Positions 10,426-35,521 of a stretch of 64,000 bases of DNA are shown in pieces (position 1 is the stretch's first letter; each line of letters starts with the position of its first letter). The stretch lies in NCBI GenBank assembly GCA_964035015.1, contig OZ035998.1, positions 42,018,031 through 42,082,030 on the forward strand, read 5' to 3'. A model generated the notes under the pieces. It saw only the letters and a program-made list of their open reading frames with translations, was not told the origin of the DNA and did not search any database. A program made the position numbers and the translations under genes. This DNA is from Corallium rubrum. Its lineage: Eukaryota; Cnidaria; Anthozoa; Scleralcyonacea; Coralliidae.

Positions 10426-11370
10426 GTAACGATCTTATTGTCCAGAATACTTTAGTTTTAAAAACCTTAATTATTTACAATTAGGCGTTGAAATCAGGGG
10501 TTCAAGGGAGGGCAGTTGGAAATTTGGGCAATTTCCGCTAAAAATTTGTAACGTTGTAAAATGTTCAACAATATTAAAGTATGGCTGGAAAATATGAGTT
10601 AAAAAGCAATATTTGGTTCTTAACTCTTCGGGCAATAATCCTTGCCTTCCCTCCTTGGGTTGCTACGCCTGTGGTTATTTTAGAGTGGAGGACAGCTGCG
10701 CTCTTTCACGTCAAAATTCGTTATTTCAGCCAACAAGACGCCGAAACATATCAAACATCTGCCAAGGTCAAATGGTTGTCACGGAGCTATTCCGAAAGAT
10801 TAGATATGTAACATATGTATCATGATCAACATCCGACATCCGGTTTAATTACGCTTCTGTAAACTTAATATCTGGTGCAATTTACTTAATTACGCTTCTG
10901 TAGTTCTGTAAACTTATCTGGTTCAAAACTAGTAATCTAGTATGGCCTCAGTATCGTGCAACTGAGCCCTGAGTATCAGTAACCTTGCTGTATTATATAC
11001 GCTATATATCAACTGCATTTCACGCATTCTTTTAGTACGTCTCACAGAATCCCACTTTTAGTACAATCTCACCGTTCTTTGCGCACTCACTTTTTCAATC
11101 ACACCTCACCTAGATATAAGGCAGTTTTCTGCCTTGATTATAGTTTTCTTAAGTTAATTCATTACAGTAGTTCATTCACTCTTGCAGAATCAATAGCAAA
11201 CAACATTTTTGACGCAACATTTTTGACGCCAAACAAGGCACCATTTTTTAGCATGCTTTTTTACAATCTGAATAAAAAAACAAGTGCACAAGCGAATAAC
11301 TTATGCATGAGCCATGCTGCTGTCAAAACTTGATATGATACTGTACCTCAGTCCGAAGATGTATGTCATT

Positions 11371-11976
11371 CAGTGTGACCAGGTTTTTACAGAGGCAATT
11401 ACTACATCACGTGGCAAAAATTACCATATTTGGCAAAAAATTACTACATCATAACACCACAAACCCCCACCCCCTAAATGGCGAAAATAAGGTCATTACA
11501 AGGCCATTACATGAACATTTTTTACAAAATTAAAAATTCCAAAATTTACAGCATAAGTTATTAACATTAACAGAAATAGGAAATTAAGAAAACAAAATAA
11601 CAAATTCACGCACATTACAAAACATCGCAGAGTCTTGGAAATAATACAATATAAAATTATAAATAAGTTTTGTGGAAACACCACATAAAATATTTCTTTG
11701 CTTTTACATGGTATTTATAAATATTTATAAATATTTTTTAAATATTTCTTTGCTTTTTCTATTTCTTTTACGTGGTGTTTCCACAAAACTTATTTGTATT
11801 ACTTTATCGCCATGAAAACATTCAAAGAATCAATATAAAATTGATAGAAATGGATAAAATAAAATATTTCAAAAGAAATTAATAATCATATGTAAATTTC
11901 AAAAAATTACCAAAATTTTCCAAAAATGTTGAAAAATTACCAAAAGCAATTTAAATTACTACGTCTGGTCACACTG
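11371..11976. mobile_element. Non-autonomous hAT-type element with 8-bp target duplication
   Basis: The left end CAGTGTGACCAG (from 11371) and right end CTGGTCACACTG (to 11976) are exact inverses. Both ends are flanked by ATGTCATT (11363-11370 and 11977-11984), an 8-bp target-site duplication as produced by hAT transposases. The interior is AT-rich. It holds a second, nested palindrome at about 11661-11796 (AAGTTTTGTGGAAACACCAC against its inverse). No coding sequence is present. Confidence 0.85.
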
Positions 11977-12057
11977 ATGTCATTGTTATACACTACATCT
12001 AATATACACTTTGTATTTCTTATATAATACTACACATTCAACAATTCTTGGACAGTA

Positions 12058-12246
12058 AAAAAGGAAAGAAAAGATAAAGAAAAAAGAAAAGAAAGAAAGG
12101 AAAAGAAAGGAAAAGAAAGAAAAAAGAAGAAAAGAATATAATATAAAAGAAAAGAAAAGAAAAAAAAAGAAAAAAAAGAAAAGAAAAAAAAGATAAGAAA
12201 AGAAAAGAAAAGAAAAGGAAAGGAAAGAAAAGATAGAAGAGAAAAA
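12058..12246 (+). repeat. Purine-rich GAAA-type low-complexity tract
   Basis: Only A and G with rare T, in runs of AAAGA and GAAAA. The phenylalanine-rich frames on the other strand are artefacts of the tract. From 12250 to 12960 no gene is seen. Confidence 0.9.
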
Positions 12247-12964
12247 TAATTAAACAAGGCAAAACAAGACAAAACAACTAAAACTAACATATAAAGTTAA
12301 AATACACCAAATCACAATTGTCTGCACCTTTACAAGAAGATCTTCTATGGTGAATTTCTCTTCATATTTTTCTTTTCTTCCTTTTCCTTGTTGTCTTACA
12401 CTGTGATTGTCAACATCTATATTCCAATGTTCAAAATAGAGTAATGTCATGCAATAGATACATGATCTAATAGTTCTTAAAAACAGGCACTGATCAGCAC
12501 ACTAATTATACAGTACGTAGTACTACTGACTGTATTAGTACCAACCACTCAACTAGTTTCACAACTAAGAAAAGAACAATTTAATACATACATACGTACT
12601 GTACATATAAGGCTGTAACAATTATTAAACAGTTAAGTGTTTAAATATTTATAAAGTCTGCTAAGTATGAAAATGAATAAATTAAATTTTCCATCAGGCA
12701 CATGATTGATGTCAGTGGCAGCATGCCACATGGGAGTTGTCAGGTTTTCAGAAATAGTTGATGCTTTTTCAGAAACAGTCGGCAAGTTTTCATTTAACAG
12801 CTCTTTTCACAAGTAACTCAGCAGAAAAATTTGGCTTGTCCCATGCGAGCAACAAGCCAAACATGCAACCTGTGTTTCCATATATAGCCATAAAAATTAA
12901 CATTTAACTTAACTGCAAAAGTCTGTGTATCAGGCTAAAATCAGATGTCATGTATACTTGAATC

Positions 12965-13334
12965 TGGTGTACATAATGTAACCAGGGGCATCGGAGCAAC
13001 ACTAAAAGTGGGGGGCCCAAAATTTTTAGGGGGGTCCGGGGGCATGCTCCCCCCAAGAAATTTTGAAATCTAGAGTCTCTGAAATGCCATTTCCTGCACT
13101 TTAGGACAAGGATTTACAGAATTCTAAAGGTCCAAAAACGTCATAACATACTCAAAAGGCAACTACACTTTTCCAGACATTGAATATCTGCATTCAAATT
13201 TCTTTATTATATCTTTATTCAAAGTCATGGGTTAGCTAGGGTTAATTGATTTTGTTAATCATAACTTTATTACTGGCCTTGTTTATTACTGGCCTTGTTA
13301 AAAAGTGGGGGAGGGGCACAAACATATTCTGGCC

Positions 13335-13365
<31 letters not shown>
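12965..13365. repeat. Decayed element with GGGGGGTCCGGGGG motif and poly-C
   Basis: GGGGGGTCCGGGGGCATGCTCC and AGTCTCTGAAATGCC-type text link this stretch to the family F2 interior in inverted orientation. A run of about 30 C (13336-13365) marks its right side. It is likely a degraded DNA-transposon remnant. Confidence 0.5.
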
Positions 13366-13367
<2 letters not shown>

Positions 13368-13808
13368 GCTGACATGCCTGTTAATTGTCCTCAGTGAACA
13401 CTGAACATATCACACAGTTATGTACAGGGATGTAGTCAGGGGGGGGGCTATGATGATATAAGATGACAGATGTGTAACTGCAAAATGATTAAATGCATGA
13501 TGTGACATTACCCTTTAAAAATCCTGGCTATGTCCCTCCTCAGTCCCTGGTTATATAGAGCTCACTTCTTCCCTTGAGGCTTGGGCTTTGCCAGATATGC
13601 CGGAACTGGGGGGAAGGAGGGGCAGTTGCCTTTTGCCAGGAGGGGCAAGGGGGGCAGAAGTGCCCTTTGGATTTTAAAAATATACTTGTCAATTACTACG
13701 CAAACTGTTTCATATGGTCTAACTTTCGCATTTGAGCTTCGACACACTGTGATTTCAATCTGAAATATATACATTACTTTACATTATTCATGATTATTAT
13801 CAACCATT

Positions 13809-14117
13809 TTGGTACCCTACGAGTCAGAGCCCCTTTCCGACCTACGCAAGCTTCGGGGGAAAGTGGGCTCTGCCAACAAACTCGATCTTCACCCAAAGTT
13901 TGGGGTGAGTCAGTCAGGTTTTAAACTGCATGGTCAAACAAGTTCTAGTTTACGAACACACGTAAGCAGGAAAATAAGAAGTGACGCATTAGAGCCTGGG
14001 CCCAAAATAGTATCTTGGCAACTGTTCACACATGCTCAAAAAGAAATATCGAGTGCGCTTGCAGAGCCCACCTTCCCCCGAAGCTTGCGTAGGTCAGAAA
14101 GGGTACCATTTTGGAAG
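13809..14117. repeat. TIR element bounded by GGTACC
   Basis: GGTACCCTACGAGTCAGAG, ACCTACGCAAGCTTCGGGG and GGGCTCTGCCAACA on the left are mirrored by GCAGAGCCC, CCCCGAAGCTTGCGTAGGT and GGGTACC on the right. A 118-aa frame across it reflects the fold-back, since the sequence near its end mirrors that near its start. Not a gene. From 14120 to 15310 I see no gene, only G-rich runs near 14610. Confidence 0.6.
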
Positions 14118-15313
14118 TACCTTTGCATGTCCATGAATCATACATTCGTACATGTTTTTGAATAAAGGTATGAATGCTGACGTTGTTGTATTTACTTTAG
14201 TTTAGCTAATGTATCAGTCAATTTCCAACTGTGCCCATCCCCCCTGGGCATTCACCATTTTTGCTAAGCCCAAGCTCAAGTTGTGGTGGGTGCTGTGTGG
14301 GCATTTTAATGGAAATATAATTGAAATATAAGGTTTCAAACTTCCGAGTAATTAATCAGACATTAAATGAGCTAAACTTTGACAAATTTTTCAATAAAAT
14401 AGCGTTACCTTGAGTTCATGACGTGTTGTCAATTTGTCTGCTTCTTGGGTTGATTTGACAATTTGAAGCGATTTATCCATGTTTTCGTTTGGGGTTTAGA
14501 CCTGAATTTGTTGCCCAGGGGTGGGCCCTTGGCACACTATGTCTTTCCCCAGGGTGGGGATATGGTCAATTTTTTCTCCAAAATGTCTAATTCCCGGGTG
14601 TTGGCCCAGGGGGGGGGGGGATGGGCACAACTGGAATTGACTGATACATAATAAATTAGTTTAGTAATAGCAGATCATTAAATATATAAAAAAAATTACA
14701 TGTACATACATGGTAAGTTAAGGCAGGTTAAGGTAACCTAGCAGTAGTAAAAAAAATACAGATATCAATAAAAGTGCCCTTTGATGGGATAGGAGTTTGC
14801 CCGGCCCTTTATTAATACATCAACATTCTATTACATCATACCGTAAATGCTCGAACTAGTAGTGCTATTAACTTTTAAATATTTAAAAGGCAACTTTATC
14901 TTGCTCTGTACTGTACGCAAGTGCAACCAATGAATTCAATATAAAACAGTCAATGATCAATTAATTTTTCCAAGACCCTGAACACGTGTAGCACGTGTAG
15001 CAATTTGAGAATTTCTATACAAACCAACAGATACGTGCTATCACAAATATCCATGACGGTAAAATAGACATCATTTGATGGCATTTAAAACAACATACCT
15101 TTTCGATTTTGACTTTTTCTCTTTCCCTTTCTCATTGCTATATTAATAATGACAATAATTTAACTTCTATAAGTATATTTTTCCAGCTTGGAGATATCGA
15201 TCTTTAACAGATTTCTTGTCAGCGGTATCGATTTAAAAAACGTTTCACCATCTACCGCTCAAGTTAGTTTGATTCTAGTCAACTCAAAAAAGAAAAAATA
15301 ATCAACAAATCCC

Positions 15314-28986
<13,673 letters not shown>

Positions 28987-29044
28987 TTATATTTAATTCC
29001 CCTTCGTGGCTACCCTCTTATGAGATATAAAATGACAGACATGT

Positions 29045-29320
29045 AGCTACGAAAACGTTACAGTCATTTGCAATATACTTTTCACCAAACTGATGTTTCA
29101 GTGGAAGTTTGTTCTGAAGTTGGCAAGTGCATTGGGAATCGAAGTTGGTATAAATTTGTTTTGAACTGCGCATTTGATTGACTACTAGGAACCAAATAGC
29201 CAATCAAATGCGTAGTTCAAAACGAACCTGCTTACTGTGTAATGGCTTGCGAACTTCGGAACGAACTTCCACACATTTTGGTGAAAAGTATGTTGCAGAT
29301 GACTGTAAATCGTTTTACAA
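29045..29320. repeat. Palindromic element between YBEY and p23 genes
   Basis: TTACAGTCATTTGCAATATAC, TTTTCACCAAA and GTGGAAGTTCGTT-like blocks on the left are mirrored by TTTTGGTGAAAAGTATGTTG and CAGATGACTGTAA. The centre is GATTGACTACTAGGAACC. The remaining intergenic sequence (29320-30396) has a GGACACCC-rich foldback at 29880-29960 and no gene. Confidence 0.6.
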
Positions 29321-30396
29321 GCTCAACGAATCGACTTTTATTGTTAATCTAATTCTAAGACTATAATATAAAAGTGCATATTAACACTAACCCAGTTTCA
29401 ATCATAAGTTATCTATAAAGGAAGACTTTTCACTTTTGTATTTTGTTTTGCTTGTTACCTAGTTCGTCACTTGGGGGTGAATTGCCATTGTTTTGATGGA
29501 CGACATATGCAGCACTATACTTCACTGATGCAATTGATGCAAAATGAAAATATGTCGTGAAATAAAACTGTAAACAGTGTATTCAATCTAGCTACTGAGT
29601 GTTATTCTGTAAGATCTTCACCTAAAATGCGGGGAAAGACCTTTCAGAGACCAGGCACTCTGGAAGCTTTTCAAAGTTGTGGGTCTCCTGCGTCTCGCAG
29701 AATGCCATAAACAGGGCCACACCCTTTAGCTTCAGAAAATATAATAGATAACTAATAACTATATATACATAACATACAAGATAACATCACAAGTTCACAA
29801 CAACTTCAAGATCTTTTAAAAAAAGTATTATAAAAAAAAGGTATGTATAAAAAAACGAAAAGATGTACTACGATTTTGTGGGTGTCCTTCTTATGTAGGA
29901 CACCCACAGTCCAGAAAGTGCGGGTGTTTGGACACCCCGCGGACACCCGCTAGCCCCTGTCAGAGAGCTAGATTTCAACATTTGTTTGAAGAAGCATGCC
30001 CCCAGCCGCCCCATTGCGGACGCCCTAGAAATTTCTCGTGATGTTGACTCCCCCCTTAGAAAATATTGGTTCCGTACGAGATTGATCTCCTATACCATAC
30101 GTTGGTTGCGAAAATGGAGACTCGTGACGTGTACTTCCTAAGAACTTGCGTGGATGGTACCCCCGGGGTGTGTTGATGAGAGGGTGAGTTTAAGAAGGAT
30201 TTCTCTTTTCTCTTTTTCTCAGTCTTTCTCACAGCCTGTCAGCGATCAGTATACTTAAATAGTTTTCGGGACTCAATCCCGGTTGCGCTATTATGAAAGG
30301 GCCTAGGAATGAATCTACAGTGGAGTCCAGTGGTTCCGTCCTGTTTCACTTTCGCTCCTCGTGCTGTAGGATTTAGCAACTGGATTTCTTATATAA

Positions 30397-33339
30397 ATGG
30401 CTGAAGAAAAGTAAATATATGACACTTTCAGTTGCGATTCTTTACAATGTTTTTATTATTGTACGTTTTTTCACTTGCTAGACTTTTGCACCCACCAGTG
30501 ATTTGGGCCCAACGAAAGGATGTAATATTCTTAACTATTCGACTGGAAGACACGAGCAACCCAGAGATTAACCTAGAACAAAATAAAATGACATTCAGGT
30601 AGGTCTTGGAATTTTAAGTAGTGACTTAAAGTAGCTGTTGTGTCGTTTGTTAGCTACGACGATAATTTACTAGATACGAATACGATGTAGGCGACACTTT
30701 CTGAATCAGCATAAAACTTTTCATATTATTAAGTTAAAGTATATAGAACGTTTGTATTTCAATAGTCAACTTTACGGGAACGGTTACTTTATTTCCAGTT
30801 GTCAAAGTTTGCGTTCAAATATCTAACTTTTGATAGAAAACTAGACACATTTGTATTGTACAGTTTTCTTAATAATACATCAATTTAATATATGGATATT
30901 TATTTGGGTATAGCCATATAATAAGAACTGCATGAGTGCAATGTTTTGTGGTACATTTTAAAGTCAGATTGTTTTCTATAGGGGTATGGTAAAATGGGAT
31001 TTAAGAGAGGCACTACATATCATCTACCTAACCATCTGACTTAAACGTTTTTCTTATATATAATTATAAATGTAACCCTAAGCAAAACACTAACCCTAAA
31101 CTTAGAATTATCAAGTTTTAGTGATCCTGAAAGTTTGCTAACACCAGTTGATATGTACAGTCAGTTTCAGGTTTGTACTTTTGATGCACACGTTCCCAAC
31201 TGTATTTGGAAATTGATGAACTGGTAGCAAACAAAAGACATCCCTTTTGAAAATGTCAACAAACTTTTGAAATTCAAATTCAGTTTGTGGTAAAGCAGTC
31301 TCAATGCGTGTTAGAAAGATTATAATTAATCTGTGGAATGAAGGACTAAGTATGCCAACCATTGGAAGAAGATTGTTTTTTATCGAAAGCAACAATTTCA
31401 AATATTGTAAACGCATTTATAAATGAAAACCGTCTGGTAGAAAAAACCATAGGTTGTATATGAACCATGCGAGAACTGTCAGAACTGACACAAACATAAC
31501 TTACATAGAATATATACTGCAAAAATCAAAAACCTAGTGCTTTTGCAAGAGATTTAGAAAGAAATGGTAAAGAATCAGGAATGCTTACCACAACTGTTCC
31601 TTCTCGGGCAAGCATAATAAAGTCAAATTTTAAAAGAAGATAATAGATTAGTCACAGCGTTTACATCCAATTTTGATTGAAAATAATCCATCCATTGTGA
31701 TAATTCATCGGTGGAACACATACACGCAAACCAACGAACTGTGAATATTCGCATCAAACTTCAGAACTTTGTTGACATTTTCAAAATGGAAATCTTTTGT
31801 TTGCCACCAGTTTGTCAACTTCCAAATATGGTTGGGAACGCATGCATCAAAAGTAACCTGAAACCAACTGTAAGGCTCTCATCAAAGGGCAGCTTTCCCA
31901 GACTGGAATCTTTACAAATCATGTGGAGAAGAAAGATCTACAATGTCTTTGCATGGACGTGGATATGCATTAAAGAAGACTGATTTTTACATTGATGTCA
32001 GTGCTTTCAATGAATAAAATACGCCAGTGCGATGGATCGCACTCGCCAGAGCAGATTTCACAACTGGGCAGCGCAATTTGGTTTTTCTTGAAAAACAGTG
32101 GTGGTTTATGTTGATGACTTCCTGTTACATTTCCTGGGTCAATTTTAACAGTCTATTATCATAAAAATGAACTTCAAACCAATGTTTTAAGTGTTATTTG
32201 TGGTTTTCATCTGCACAACTAGCATAAAGTTTGAGATTTTGTAGTGTTTATCCCGATATTGCCGTGCCGGAACATGCAGCGGATGTCCCCGTGAGCAAAC
32301 GTCCCCGTGAGCAAATGTCCCTGTGAGCAAATGAACACTATTTTGCATTTTCATCAATTTCGGCTAGTCTTTTAATAACACGAATATCAATTAAACAATA
32401 TGCAGCAAGACAATACAGTACATCACTGCAGAGTGCAGTTAGCCTGCCATTAGAAACAAACTAAAAATATTTTAAATCTAAACCCGTTAATTTAATAAAA
32501 CCAAGAACAATTTATCTCCCTGTGATGCCATAATTCGTAAATACTCCTAAATATCACGTCAGATCGCGCGCATGGAAGTTTTTAGTTTTATTCTTAGGTA
32601 TACTCCTGCACAGAGTAAACAAGAGATATTCCATTATTTTCATATTATATACAACTGAGCATTTATTTACTCCATTTCTAGGCAGTGGAAGATAATCTGT
32701 GAGCACATTTTATGACAAATTACTTATCTGCCAGAGCGATCAATCGCGCTGGCAGAACGAACTTGGGGGTGTGTGGGTGAGCACGATCGCACTCACCTCA
32801 TTGAAAGCACTGTGATGTCCACCATTGCTGGACAGCTTTTCACTTGTCCTCAGTGTCCAGGGTCCAACAGTCTTATTGTGAACTTGCAAGTTCATTTAAT
32901 ATTGCATGGATTAAGCCCAAAAGACATAAGTTGCACTGTGGATAATATACAGTTTATATTTTTTGTGTGGATGTGGACGACTTTGTGAGAAATGGTGTGG
33001 AGAAGATCTTCTCTGTGCACTACAAAGATTCCAGTTTGGCAGCTTCTAGTGTTTATATTGATTTCAAAATCTAACATTGTTTTACAGTATTTATTATATA
33101 TATTAATCTTTTTGCTTAACGTATTGCTACCTATGATGTCTGAGGGTTAATTCTCCCTAATAGTGAGAAAAGTTATTTCATGTTAGAGAATAAAACAACA
33201 AAGGGACTGGTTTTGTCTGGCTCAGGCAGGAATTGGTTAATTCTATACTGTAGTTTACTATTTACATGTATTTTTTATTTCTTTTTATTAATTTATTTAT
33301 TCATTCACTCATCTATTTAGTTATTTATTATTTATCTGT

Positions 33340-33386
<47 letters not shown>

Positions 33387-35465
33387 TTCACAATGTACAT
33401 CTATTACAGAGGTAAAGGTGGACATGACCAAAAAGATTATGGATTTGAATTCATATTTTTTAGTGATATTATTCCTGAAGTAAGTGAATATTTTTCTTAG
33501 ACTACAAAGAGTAAATAGCTAAAGCATTATAATTAGTGGGTGTAAAACAGTACTTGTCATACTCTGGTTGAACTGTGTGTATAATGCTTTTTTTCTACAT
33601 ATTTTTTGATTATCTGGATAATGCTGGAAAATTTTAGTCAGCACTTATTACTATAGGGAAAGGTCTTGGAATTACATATGCCCAGACATGTGCCAAGGCA
33701 TGTGCATGCAATCAATGTTCAACAGAGCCAATTATTCAAGATAATTAGTTTTATTTATTTTTAATATTTATTTGCAGAATAAATATTAACCCTTAATATT
33801 TATTTGCAGAATAAATATTAACCCTTACATCTGGCGTTAGCCAGAATAGAATTCTTAAAGTGGCCAATGGACTGTACAGGGTTAAGCATGGTGTTCAAAG
33901 TACTGTATTAATCTTTGAACCTAAAAGTCATTCTATAGCTTACTAATTTACTATAATTTATATGCTTCACTGAGTGGCCCAGGTGTATGGATTTTATCTA
34001 AATGCATTTGCATTTCCAACTACAAATTGACATTAATGTATTTCACATTGGAGCCATTACAGAAATGGATATTTTCAATTTGTTTTGATCTTAGTTTTTG
34101 TAATCAATTTCACTGTACATTTGTCTTCATTAGGAATCCAAGCAACATATAACGACTAGAGAACTATCATTTGTGTTGAAAAAGAAAGAAGAAACAGATC
34201 ATTACTGGCCCAGACTTTTAAGTTCTAATAACAAGGTAAGGTTGTTACTACTGTATTGTAAGACTACCATTTGAATGCAACAAGTTATACAGTAGAACCT
34301 GAGTTTTACGACTACCCCTGTTGCCAGGTAAAAGTAGTCGTAAATGACAGGAGGTCGTACATAGCAGGTAGTGATGTGATGTCATAGCAGCCATTTTGGC
34401 AGCTATGCACGCAGCGCTTCTTTATATAAACATTGTTTCAAGGTTAGGAAAATGGTGATTTATAAAGATTTAAAAGGGAAATGGAAAAACAAGAACATTT
34501 CAAAGAAGTGCAGTCTTGATTTATTAATGTTAATATGGTTATTAAAAGAAAAGAAAATTACATTTGTGTGTTAATATCATGGCCTTTATTTGTTGCGGTA
34601 ATGTCAACGATCGTCAAGATCAACTTGTCTAAAGTTAACAAATATTACTCATGGTTTCAAATTGTTCAGTCATTGTATTAACTCTCAAACATCAACTAAA
34701 AAGTATTTAACTCTGACAACAAAAATTCACACAGATTTTCATCAAATAATGCTCAAAAGAGAAGCAAAACAAGCCTAAAATGCGGTAACACGGCAATTGA
34801 GCAACACTTCCGGTTTCTTGTTTTCGCATGTGGTTGCATTCGCGTATGTTTACTACGAAAAAACGGGTATTTCTTTAACATATTTCAGCAGTTTTATGTT
34901 AAGATGGTCGCTCTTAACAGGTAAATATCTTGTTTGGGACACTAAAAAGTGGTCGCTGGTTGCGTTAGGCAGGTGGTCGCTCATTGCAGGTATATTTCTA
35001 TTACAAATCATCCGTGCCAGAAAAAGTGGTTGTAAACAGCAGGTGGTCATTAAAAGGGGTGTCGTAAAACTCAGGTTCTACTGTATATACATTTAATTTA
35101 ATTTTTAATTTAATAAATTTCCAATGTGCTAAATTACAATACTGTATTTTCTGGGCGATAACCCACACAGTGTTTAACTCGCACAGCAACAAAAATGTCA
35201 CTTTTGGAAAAATAAATCAGTGTATCACCCGCACCATCGGATAACCCGCAGCTGCTAATAATAGGTTTGAGCAAGGGAGCACAATTTTTAAAAAGTACAG
35301 TACCAGTAGTTGAAAGATGAAAGTAGAATCTTTGGTCTCCGGTCTTCATGATGGCGTTGTCATAAGAATTCAACAGATTACCCGCACCACCCTATTACCG
35401 GCACTAATTATGTTTCCCAGCAAAATTAAGAGATAACCCACAGGTTATCACCCAGAAAATATGGT

Positions 35466-35521
<56 letters not shown>

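Noticed and set aside
12030..12290. Phenylalanine-rich minus-strand frames
   Set aside because: Low-complexity GAAA tract.
13562..14165. Short frames of 60-118 aa on both strands
   Set aside because: They overlap a TIR element and G-rich runs. The peptides mirror the inverted repeats.
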